From: an uncultured Collinsella sp.
GTDB lineage: Bacteria > Actinomycetota > Coriobacteriia > Coriobacteriales > Coriobacteriaceae
Length of the DNA: 13,195 nucleotides
Assembly (NCBI GenBank): GCA_902493895.1
Contig: CABUQW010000046.1
Coordinates: 1-13,195, forward strand
Direction: 5' to 3'
Made by a program: the position numbers and the translations under genes. Every line of letters begins with the position of its first letter. Position 1 is the first letter of the stretch. Shown one piece after another: positions 7,317 to 13,195 of this stretch. A model generated the notes under the pieces. It did not search any database, was not told the DNA's origin, and saw only the letters and a program-made list of their open reading frames with translations.

Positions 7317-7751
7317 TTACAAAAGCTCGGCCTTAATGGTGGGACTTTCTGCGAGCTGCTCGGCTGCCTTTTCGTCGGAATCGTTTAGCGCTGCCAGGCT
7401 GCGGTAGACCCACTCGTTGACCTGGGTGTTCTTGACGCCTGCGGTTTGCATAAGGGCGCCTACCTCGCGGATTGCTGCGAACAGATCGGCTTTGGGACCC
7501 GCGAGCTCGACCTCGATGCCGTGGTAGGCGGTCACGCCGCGGTTTTCGCTCACGTGGTCGATAAAGCCCTTGACGGTCTCAAGCTGCTGGGCGAGAGCTG
7601 CATCATCGTCAGCGTCCAGCGCGACGAGTGCGTTCGATACCGTGAGGGCGGGATGTCCGCAGGGGACAAAGCCTTCGATGACATCCATAGCTTCGGTAAT
7701 GGTTGAGCCCAGGCCTGCTAGGGCATTGACGAGCTGCTGCTTGGTATCCAT
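7317..7751 (-). CDS. Hypothetical acidic helical protein
   Basis: A 144-residue soluble protein read on the minus strand. I do not recognise the family. AAAGGA at 7757-7762 (complement), 5 bp before the ATG, supports the start. The protein has no signal peptide or membrane span. The composition is acidic and rich in Ala, Asp, Glu and Leu, predicting mostly helices. The only notable residues are a single Cys-Gly-His (FVPCGHPA, about residues 29-36) and a mid-protein YHGIEVELAG segment. It converges on the toxin gene and diverges from ssrA, so it is a single-gene unit. A TATATT at 7788-7793 (complement) could be its -10, but no good -35 is seen. Confidence 0.7.
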   Translation of the reverse strand: MDTKQQLVNALAGLGSTITEAMDVIEGFVPCGHPALTVSNALVALDADDDAALAQQLETVKGFIDHVSENRGVTAYHGIEVELAGPKADLFAAIREVGALMQTAGVKNTQVNEWVYRSLAALNDSDEKAAEQLAESPTIKAELL

Positions 7752-7883
7752 AACGGTCCTTTCGACGGGTCAATTTTGCTTGGCGAAAATATACGTGACG
7801 TGTTCGGTAGCAAAAGTGCGAAGTGTGGCACACATTGGGGTCTTCACAGCTCGTGCATAGAACAGCTGTCCGCTTTCAGAACG

Positions 7884-7920
7884 TGGTAAGATAACACTCC
7901 ACAAGCGGGGCTCGCCCCGC
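7884..7920 (+). promoter_or_regulatory. Possible ssrA promoter (extended -10) and leader hairpin
   Basis: TGGTAAGAT (7884-7892) reads as an extended -10 with the TGn motif. No clear -35 is visible. It would start a tmRNA precursor with about 90 extra bases at the 5' end. GCGGGG-CTCG-CCCCGC (7905-7920) is a perfect hairpin inside that leader. Confidence 0.4.
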
Positions 7921-7988
7921 ATGTTCCTTGAAAAGTCGACGGGTGTTGGGTACTCGTGCCCAATCCCATCCAGACTTTCCCGACATTC

Positions 7989-8352
7989 GGGGGCGACTGG
8001 TTTCGACACGATAGCTCTGAGAGAGGAAGCAAGCCGAGGTCTCCTCGCCTCGTTAAACAGGGGTACCGTCAAATTGAATTGACAACAACTCTTCTTTTGA
8101 GCCTATGGCTCTCGCTGCTTAATTTATAGCGGCGCGTCAACCCGGTGATTTCCCCGACACCGGCGCGACGTCATTTTTGGGGAATGCTCCTGCGCACGTA
8201 ATCGGTATGGCGCAGGCTAAGACCGAACCGGTTAGGACGCCGCGAGCGTGTCGCTGCGCGCAAAGCGTCCGAGACTAAACCAGCGACTGAGCTTGGAGAT
8301 GCCAATCAGGGGGCTTTCGTGGACCGGAGTTCGATTCTCCGCGCCTCCACCA
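7989..8352 (+). ncRNA. ssrA: Transfer-messenger RNA (tmRNA)
   Basis: A one-piece tmRNA of about 364 bases that rescues stalled ribosomes and tags the unfinished protein. The 5' end GGGGGCG (7989-7995) pairs with CGCCTCC before the encoded A-CCA end (8349-8352). The hallmark GGGGGCGACTGGTTTCGACA opens the gene. The T-arm CGGAG-TTCGATT-CTCCG is at 8326-8342. The tag frame, ending in the standard LAA, runs from GAC at 8081 to TAA at 8120-8122 and encodes DNNSSFEPMALAA. An in-frame TGA lies two codons before the GAC, so the resume codon can be no earlier than ATT (8078-8080). GAC is the likely one, which gives Asp rather than the usual Ala. A perfect terminator follows 8 bp downstream. Confidence 0.97.
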
Positions 8353-8360
8353 TAAGCAAC

Positions 8361-8397
8361 AGGCAGGTAGATACTCATATCTACCTGCCTTTTTATT
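8361..8397 (+). terminator. Rho-independent terminator of ssrA
   Basis: AGGCAGGTAGATA (8361-8373) and TATCTACCTGCCT (8378-8390) form a perfect 13-bp stem with loop CTCA, followed by TTTTTATTT. Confidence 0.95.
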
Positions 8398-8403
8398 TCT
8401 GGT

Positions 8404-8439
8404 CCGCACCGCGGAGAATCGAACTCTGTGCAGGGCGCG
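8404..8439. repeat. 36-bp direct repeat, copy 1, containing inverted ssrA 3'-end sequence
   Basis: The 36 bases at 8404-8439 recur without mismatch at 8617-8652, 213 bp on. Inside, CGCGGAGAATCGAACTC (8410-8426) is the exact reverse complement of ssrA T-arm bases 8327-8343. Sequence after each copy is related but diverged (GTTAAGCAAACGC versus GTAAAGAAAACGT). Confidence 0.9.
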
Positions 8440-8541
8440 AGCGTTAAGCAAACGCGAAGCGTTTGTAGCGAGCGGGCGAGGACGCCGGCAGGCGGCCGAA
8501 GCCGGTGCGGGTTCGCGAAGCGAACACGCGGATTCTCCGCG
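8410..8541. repeat. Foldback element with ssrA-like terminal inverted repeats
   Basis: This 132-bp block begins with CGCGGAGAATC (8410-8420) and ends with its exact reverse complement GATTCTCCGCG (8531-8541). It contains two clean hairpins with GAA loops: CAAACGC-GAA-GCGTTTG (8449-8465) and GTTCGC-GAA-GCGAAC (8511-8525). CCGCACCG (8404-8411) can also pair with CGGTGCGG (8503-8510). The right end GATTCTCCGCGC (8531-8542) is a 12-base direct copy of ssrA 8333-8344. No open frame in it is credible. It may be a mobile-element remnant, an att-like scar, or an RNA element. Confidence 0.6.
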
Positions 8542-8616
8542 CAAACTATCAGCTCAATATGGATGCGATGTTTATCGAATCTCAGCCGGCCATGCGCCGC
8601 ATCAACGGATCCCCTC

Positions 8617-8652
8617 CCGCACCGCGGAGAATCGAACTCTGTGCAGGGCGCG
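8617..8652. repeat. 36-bp direct repeat, copy 2, containing inverted ssrA 3'-end sequence
   Basis: Identical over 36 bases to 8404-8439, including the inverted 17-base ssrA T-arm match (here 8623-8639). It lies 33 bp before the first unit of the hairpin array. Confidence 0.9.
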
Positions 8653-8684
8653 GACGTAAAGAAAACGTCGCGGCAGCGCAGGGT

Positions 8685-9007
8685 GGGACGTGCTTTCCCA
8701 ATGGCGGCCCAGACGGAAAGTCCATCCCGGAATCCGCGCTCAGACTGGGACGTAGTTTCCGGATGATGCCTCAAGCGGAAACTGCGACCCGGAATCGAGC
8801 CGTAGAGTGGGATATGCTTTCCCAATGGCAGCTCAAGCGGAAAGTACATCCCGGAATCCTCGTTCGGAATGGGATGCAGTTTCCAAATGAATGGCTAGCG
8901 GAAAGTTCATCCCGGAATCCGCGCTCAGAACGGGACGCGCTTTCCCAATGGCGGTCCAAGCGGAAAGTTCATCCCGGAATCTCGCCTCAAACTGGGACAC
9001 ACTTTCC
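8685..9007. repeat. Tandem array of 62-bp hairpin units (five full, one half)
   Basis: Units start at 8685, 8747, 8809, 8871, 8932 and 8994, with spacings 62, 62, 62, 61 and 62 bp. Each full unit has a left arm of the form GGGAYRNRSTTTCC, about 16 unpaired bases, and a right arm of the form GGAAASTNCRWCCC, then an 18-base linker starting GGAATC. Right arms are at 8715-8728, 8777-8790, 8839-8852, 8900-8913 and 8962-8975. By hand pairing, 11 or 12 of 14 arm positions are Watson-Crick in each full unit, most with one G-U as well. In unit 2 the C:G next to TTTCC is replaced by G:C, a compensatory change. Unit 6 (from 8994) has only a left arm. Since 62 is not a multiple of three, no reading frame can encode this as a protein repeat. 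It resembles no CRISPR layout. Confidence 0.85.
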
Positions 9008-9094
9008 GCTTCACCTGCCGCCTCGAAAAACCTGCGCGCCCTCCATCCCAAAACTGGGTAGAAGAAAGCCAAAACGCAATCGCAGGAGGTCAAT

Positions 9095-9973
9095 ATGACT
9101 GCAGAAGATAAGGCAAAGAACGCCGGCAAGCTCGCGCTCGTTTTGGAGGGCGGTAGTTTTCGCGGGCAGTTTACCGCGGGCGTGCTCGACGTTCTCATGG
9201 AGGCTGGCGTCGAGATTCCGGCGGTATATGGCGTATCGGCCGGCGCCCTCAACGGCGTGAACTACAAGTCGCACCAGATCGGCCGTGCCAACCGCATCAA
9301 CCTGGCTTTCTGCAACGACAGCCGCTTCATGGGCGCTGCATCGTTTGCGTCCACGGGTTCCATTGTGGGTTACGACTTCATCTTCAACGACGTCCAAGAC
9401 CGCCTGGATCCCTTTGACAACGAGACGTTCGACGCGAGCCCCATCGAGATGTACGCCGTCGCGACGGACATGCTTTTTGGAACCGCCACGTACCTGCCGG
9501 TCAAAAGCGCCGTACTTGACCTCGACGCTGTTCGCGCCTCGACGTCGCTGCCGCTGGTGACGCCGCCGGTCGAGATTGACGGGCACAAATACGTCGACGG
9601 CGGCGTAGCCGATTCGGTTCCCATCGAGCATGTGCTCGAGGAGGCGGGCTTCGATCGCGCGGTTGTCATTGTCACGCAGGACCGCTCGTACGAGAAAAAG
9701 CCCTACGAGTTTATGCCTGCCGCGCGCGCCCGCTATGCCGACTATCCCTATCTGCTCGAGGCTATCGAGACGCGCCACGACCGCTACAACATGCAGCGCA
9801 TGCACCTGTGGAAGTATGAGCGCGAGGGCCGTGCGTTGGTCGTCGCTCCGCAAAAGCCGGTCGAGGTCGGCCATGTCGAGCACGATTTGGCAAAGCTCCT
9901 CGACCTGTATATCCAGGGCCGTCAGGAGGCAAAGCGCCTGCTCGCGGAAATCCAAGAGTTCGTTGAGCGCTAA
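9095..9973 (+). CDS. Patatin-like phospholipase family protein
   Basis: A 292-residue cytoplasmic hydrolase of the patatin family, lipid acyl hydrolases with a Ser-Asp dyad. The oxyanion loop LEGGSFRGQF follows the first strand. The nucleophile elbow GVSAG (46-50) gives Ser48, and DGG (168-170) gives Asp168, in the usual order and spacing. There is no signal peptide or membrane span. The length and C-terminal helical tail fit the single-domain YjjU-like bacterial group. AGGAGG lies 6-11 bp before the ATG and decides the start. No neighbour shares an obvious pathway. It sits alone between the hairpin array and the ribosomal operon. No convincing terminator follows: only a 5-bp CAGCT/AGCTG stem about 30 bp after the stop. 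The lipid substrate cannot be told from sequence. Confidence 0.93.
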   Translation: MTAEDKAKNAGKLALVLEGGSFRGQFTAGVLDVLMEAGVEIPAVYGVSAGALNGVNYKSHQIGRANRINLAFCNDSRFMGAASFASTGSIVGYDFIFNDVQDRLDPFDNETFDASPIEMYAVATDMLFGTATYLPVKSAVLDLDAVRASTSLPLVTPPVEIDGHKYVDGGVADSVPIEHVLEEAGFDRAVVIVTQDRSYEKKPYEFMPAARARYADYPYLLEAIETRHDRYNMQRMHLWKYEREGRALVVAPQKPVEVGHVEHDLAKLLDLYIQGRQEAKRLLAEIQEFVER

Positions 9974-10073
9974 CGACGGCGAACCCTCAAAAAATGACAA
10001 CAGCTAAAGAGCTGGAAAAATCACGGCTCGTGGATGACATGTGCAGAAACTCTGGTCGGAGTCAAAATACCTG

Positions 10074-10136
10074 TTGACTCGTACGGCGAGCGGGGTAATA
10101 TGGACGGGTTACTTGCAGAGCCCCGTGAATCTCTGT
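10074..10136 (+). promoter_or_regulatory. Promoter and leader of rplM-rpsI
   Basis: TTGACT (10074-10079) and TAATAT (10096-10101) are 16 bp apart, a strong consensus-like promoter. The ~60-base leader can form GCAGAG/CTCTGT (10115-10120 with 10131-10136). L13 operons in other bacteria are feedback-regulated through leader RNA. Whether this stem plays that role is inference. Confidence 0.7.
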
Positions 10137-10167
10137 AACAACACGTACTGTACATGGAGGAGTCTAA

Positions 10168-10611
10168 GTGATTTCGAAATCGACTCACTACGCCAAGCAG
10201 GGCGAGGTCCAGCGCAACTGGGTTCTCGTCGACGCCGATGGTGCTGTCCTGGGCCGTCTTGCCACCCAGATCGCAATGATCCTGCGCGGTAAGAACAAGC
10301 CCCAGTTCACGCCCAACAGCGACTGCGGCGACTTCGTTGTCGTCATCAACGCCGATAAGGTCCAGCTTACCGGTAACAAGGCCGACACGAAGACCTATTA
10401 TCGCCACAGCGGCTACAACGGCGGCCTCAAGGCTGAGAGCTTCCGCCAGGCTATGGAGAAGCACCCGGAGAAGGTCATCGAGCGCGCCGTTCGCGGTATG
10501 CTGCCCAAGACCACCCTCGGCCGTGCCCAGATGACCAAGCTTAAGGTCTACGCTGGTGCCGAGCATCCGCATGCTGCCCAGAACCCCACGAAGATTGAGC
10601 TGGAGGCTTAA
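10168..10611 (+). CDS. rplM: 50S ribosomal protein L13
   Basis: A 147-residue L13, an early-assembling protein of the large ribosomal subunit. It has the family's typical features: WVLVDADGAVLGRLAT near the N-terminus, KTYYRHSGYNGGLK in the middle and AVRGMLPKTTLGRAQM followed by LKVYAGAEHPHAAQ at the C-terminus. Its length is normal. Translation begins at GTG (10168), chosen because GGAGGAG sits 5-11 bp upstream and the frame from there gives the expected MISKSTHYAK start. The stop is two bases before rpsI, the usual rplM-rpsI operon. Confidence 0.99.
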   Translation: MISKSTHYAKQGEVQRNWVLVDADGAVLGRLATQIAMILRGKNKPQFTPNSDCGDFVVVINADKVQLTGNKADTKTYYRHSGYNGGLKAESFRQAMEKHPEKVIERAVRGMLPKTTLGRAQMTKLKVYAGAEHPHAAQNPTKIELEA

Positions 10612-10613
10612 AG

Positions 10614-11009
<396 letters not shown>

Positions 11010-11040
11010 GGTTTTATCTCCTTTCGAGATACAATGTACA

Positions 11041-11083
11041 AGCGGGGCCTGCCGATTGCTCGGCGGGTCCCGCTTTTCTTTTT
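11041..11083 (+). terminator. Rho-independent terminator of rplM-rpsI
   Basis: AGCGGGGCCTGCCGA (11041-11055) pairs with TCGGCGGGTCCCGCT (11060-11074), 15 bp with two G-U pairs and loop TTGC, followed by a T-rich tail to 11083. Confidence 0.95.
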
Positions 11084-11132
11084 CGACTAGGGTGGGCGGT
11101 TGCATATCGCCTGCTAGGGAAGGAGCAATCCT

Positions 11133-12470
11133 ATGCCCCAGAACATCTTCGGTACCGACGGCGTCCGTGGCGTCGCCAACGCCGACCTCTCGTGCGACCT
11201 CGCGTTTCGCCTGGGCCGCGCGGCGACCAAGTTCCTTGGTCCGGATATCTGCATCGGCCGTGACACGCGCCTTTCGGGCACCATGCTCGAGAGCGCTCTG
11301 ACCGCCGGCATTATGGCCGAGGGCGGCCGTCCGCACTGCTGCGGCGTCATCCCCACGCCTGCCGTGGCACTGCTCACCGTTCAGAACGAGCTCGACGGCG
11401 GCATCGTCATCTCTGCTTCGCATAATCCGCCGGAGTTCAACGGCATCAAGTTCTTTAGCCGCAAGGGTATGAAGCTTCCCGATGCTGTCGAGGAAGAGAT
11501 CAGCGCCTGGGTCATGTCCGAGGAAGCCATGGCTGCCGACACGCTGCCGACCGGTGCCGGCGTGGGCCACATCATCAAGATGAAGGACGCTCGCAAGGCA
11601 TACGTCGACCACGCCATCGATACGCTTGATGGCCTGAGGCTCGACGGCCTGGTCGTTGCCGTCGACTGCGGCCACGGTGCTTCTTGCCAGACCACGCCCG
11701 CCGCGCTGCAGCGCCTGGGCGCCACGGTCCATGCCATCAACACCGATTACTGCGGCACTGACATTAACGTTGAGTGCGGCTCTACGCACCTTGAGCCCCT
11801 GCGCGAGCTCGTGCTGCGCACCCACGCCGATATCGGCTTGGCCCACGACGGCGACGCCGACCGCGTGCTGTTCGTGGACAGCGAGGGCAATGAGATCGAC
11901 GGTGACTACATCCTGGCTATCTGCGGTTCTGATCTCGCCGCTCGCGGCAAGCTCGCCAACTCCGAGATCGTCTCGACCGTCATGTGCAACCTGGGCTTCT
12001 CCATCGCTATGAAGGAGCAGGGCTTCGAGATGGTTCAGACCGCCGTGGGCGACCGCTACGTTCTGGAGCGCATGCTCGCGGACGGCGCCGTCATCGGCGG
12101 TGAACAGTCCGGCCACATCATTTTCCTGGAGCACAACACCACCGGCGACGGCTTGGTGACGGCTCTGCAGCTTCTGGCCGTGCTCAAGCGCACCGGTCGT
12201 ACCCTCACCGATCTTGCCGGTATCATGAAGAAGTACCCGCAGGTACTCGTCAACGTGCATTCCGACAACAAGGCCGGTCTGGACGATTGCCAGCCCATCT
12301 GGGATGCCGTCGCTGCTGCCGAGAAGGAGCTTGACGGCCGCGGCCGCATTCTGGTGCGTCCGAGTGGCACCGAGCCGCTGGTCCGCGTGATGGCCGAGGC
12401 CGAGACGCACGAGCTGACCCAGCGCGTTGTCGACGACATCGTCGAGGTTGTCAAGCGCGAACTTCCCTAA
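11133..12470 (+). CDS. glmM: Phosphoglucosamine mutase
   Basis: A 445-residue enzyme that converts glucosamine-6-phosphate to glucosamine-1-phosphate, for UDP-GlcNAc and peptidoglycan. The start FGTDGVRGVAN is diagnostic. The active-site serine loop is SASHNP, with Ser96 as the phosphorylated residue. The metal loop is DGDADR (Asp239, Asp241, Asp243) and the C-terminal phosphate loop is RPSGTEPLVRV (409-419). The order, spacing and length match GlmM rather than the larger phosphomannomutases. AAGGAG lies 7-12 bp upstream of the ATG. The rpsI terminator precedes it, so it should have its own promoter in 11084-11132, though none is obvious. The next gene has its own promoter-like sequence. Confidence 0.98.
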   Translation: MPQNIFGTDGVRGVANADLSCDLAFRLGRAATKFLGPDICIGRDTRLSGTMLESALTAGIMAEGGRPHCCGVIPTPAVALLTVQNELDGGIVISASHNPPEFNGIKFFSRKGMKLPDAVEEEISAWVMSEEAMAADTLPTGAGVGHIIKMKDARKAYVDHAIDTLDGLRLDGLVVAVDCGHGASCQTTPAALQRLGATVHAINTDYCGTDINVECGSTHLEPLRELVLRTHADIGLAHDGDADRVLFVDSEGNEIDGDYILAICGSDLAARGKLANSEIVSTVMCNLGFSIAMKEQGFEMVQTAVGDRYVLERMLADGAVIGGEQSGHIIFLEHNTTGDGLVTALQLLAVLKRTGRTLTDLAGIMKKYPQVLVNVHSDNKAGLDDCQPIWDAVAAAEKELDGRGRILVRPSGTEPLVRVMAEAETHELTQRVVDDIVEVVKRELP

Positions 12471-12491
12471 TGGTCAAAAACGGGTGCCAAG

Positions 12492-12500
12492 TGGTAAACT
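12492..12500 (+). promoter_or_regulatory. Possible extended -10 promoter before the PTS IIA gene
   Basis: TGGTAAACT carries the TGn extension and a near-consensus -10 (TAAACT, 12495-12500), 41 bp before the ATG. It begins 21 bp after the glmM stop. The upstream -35 candidate TGGTCA (12471-12476, spacer 18) is weak. Confidence 0.4.
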
Positions 12501-12541
12501 GTTAAGGTTATTTTGGTTGATCGGTATGTCCGAGGGGGAGC

Positions 12542-13039
12542 ATGTTCACTAAAGTCCTAAGGTCTTTTGGTATGCGTGGTCGAGTCCTTACGCTGGATGC
12601 TCCCATCTCGGGCGACGTCATTCCGCTTTCCGAGGTAAACGACCAGACGTTTGCCACCGGCCTTTTGGGCCAGGGCGTGGCGATTCAGCCCACCGGAACG
12701 CGTGTGATTGCACCGGCTGATGCCAAGGTCGAGGCCATTTTTCCCACGGGACACGCTGTTGCGCTTAACACGGTCGATGGCTTGGACGTGCTCATCCACG
12801 TTGGTTTGGACACTGTTCAGCTCGAGGGCAAGCACTTTACCGTACATGCGCAAGTGGGTGACATCGTCCATAAGGGCGATGTGCTCATTGAGTTCGATCG
12901 CGAGGCAATTGCTGCCGAGGGCTACGATGTGACGGTTCCCATCTTGGTGTGCAACTCCGTTGAGTTCTCGAGCATCAAGGGCTCCGTTGGCGTGCATGTC
13001 GAAGAGATGGACCAGCTCATCGTTGCTCGCGAGCGCTAG
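12542..13039 (+). CDS. crr: PTS glucose-family IIA protein
   Basis: A 165-residue stand-alone EIIA of the glucose/sucrose family. It accepts phosphate from HPr and passes it to a IIB domain during sugar uptake. In some bacteria it also regulates permeases and other enzymes by its phosphorylation state. The beta-rich IIA motifs are all present: GDVIPLSEVND, GQGVAIQP, ADAKVEAIFPTGHAVAL (supporting His71) and LDVLIHVGLDTVQLEGKHF (phosphorylated His86), then a GDIVHKGDVLIEFD end. The two histidines are 15 residues apart, as in E. coli Crr (75 and 90). GAGGGGGAG directly precedes the ATG. It is monocistronic and ends before a strong terminator. The cognate IIBC permease is not in the window. The symbol follows E. 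coli usage. Confidence 0.93.
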   Translation: MFTKVLRSFGMRGRVLTLDAPISGDVIPLSEVNDQTFATGLLGQGVAIQPTGTRVIAPADAKVEAIFPTGHAVALNTVDGLDVLIHVGLDTVQLEGKHFTVHAQVGDIVHKGDVLIEFDREAIAAEGYDVTVPILVCNSVEFSSIKGSVGVHVEEMDQLIVARER

Positions 13040-13140
13040 CAAGTGCACGTGGCCATTAGTCTACAATTCAAACACGTTGGTTGATTTCCGATCTCAGCCG
13101 AACACATTGAGCGAATAGGCCGTTCCCGCAGCTAGCCGAA

Positions 13141-13180
13141 CGCCCCCGCTGCCCCTCCTGGGGCCCGGGGGCGCCGTTTT
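13141..13180 (+). terminator. Rho-independent terminator downstream of the PTS IIA gene
   Basis: CGCCCCCG (13141-13148) pairs with CGGGGGCG (13166-13173). The inner GCCCC/GGGGC (13151-13155 with 13160-13164) encloses loop TCCT. A short TTTT tail ends at 13180. Bases 13040-13140 show no gene. Confidence 0.8.
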
Positions 13181-13195
13181 CCCAGTTGAAGGAAC

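Noticed and set aside
8232..8849. A minus-strand open frame (205 codons) over the ssrA 3' half and repeats
   Set aside because: It is antisense to tmRNA, its terminator and the repeats. The APCTEFDSPRCG phrases are just the translated T-arm copies.
8685..9007. CRISPR array
   Set aside because: Repeats are diverged and the linkers are as conserved as the arms. There are no unique spacers and no cas genes nearby.
8505..9098. A 197-codon plus-strand open frame across the hairpin array
   Set aside because: The array period is 62 bp, so the frame shifts at each unit. There is no ribosome site, and the product is low-complexity. It overlaps the ribosome site and start of the patatin gene.
9974..10030. 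Terminator after the patatin gene
   Set aside because: Only a 5-bp stem, CAGCT/AGCTG, followed by A-rich rather than T-rich sequence.
11025..11040. TACAAT (11029-11034) as a glmM promoter -10
   Set aside because: A transcript from here would run straight into the rpsI terminator, and no -35 is visible.

Overview
The window looks like a stretch of chromosome from a high-GC, anaerobic gut actinobacterium of the class Coriobacteriia, most likely Collinsella or a close relative. This is inferred from strongly G/C-biased codon third positions, the start of ribosomal protein L13, the Coriobacteriia-style tmRNA and the mix of accessory genes. No database search was possible, so the genus is a judgement.

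Layout. (1) 184-3768: two adjacent genes for half-size ABC exporter-fold transporters, which probably form a heterodimer. (2) 3787-6253: a metal-handling cassette. A promoter region with two palindromes and a hairpin-rich leader precedes a small DUF6110-like membrane-anchored protein and a P1B-type metal ATPase with a non-canonical SCA motif in place of CPx. A strong terminator closes it. (3) 6324-7258: a compact toxin-antitoxin operon, with a RelB/DinJ-like ribbon-helix-helix antitoxin overlapping a PIN-domain (VapC-like) toxin and a perfect palindromic operator at the promoter. (4) 7317-7751 (minus): an unrecognised acidic, mostly helical protein. (5) 7989-8352: ssrA (tmRNA) with a textbook terminator. 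(6) 8398-9094: about 700 bp without a credible gene. It holds two copies of a 36-bp repeat carrying an inverted piece of the ssrA 3' end, a foldback element, and an array of five complete and one truncated ~62-bp units. Each complete unit can form a hairpin. (7) 9095-9973: a patatin-like phospholipase. (8) 10168-13039: housekeeping genes rplM-rpsI, glmM and a glucose-family PTS IIA protein, ending in a terminator.

How it fits together. rplM-rpsI (translation), ssrA (ribosome rescue), glmM (GlcN-1-P for cell wall) and the IIA protein (sugar uptake and signalling) are core functions. The ABC pair, metal cassette, toxin-antitoxin pair and repeat region are the accessory part. The most unusual sequence is the repeat region just downstream of ssrA. 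Its 62-bp period is not a multiple of three, so it is not a protein repeat. Each unit conserves complementary arms, with one compensatory base-pair change, which suggests selection for or descent from a folded DNA or RNA element.
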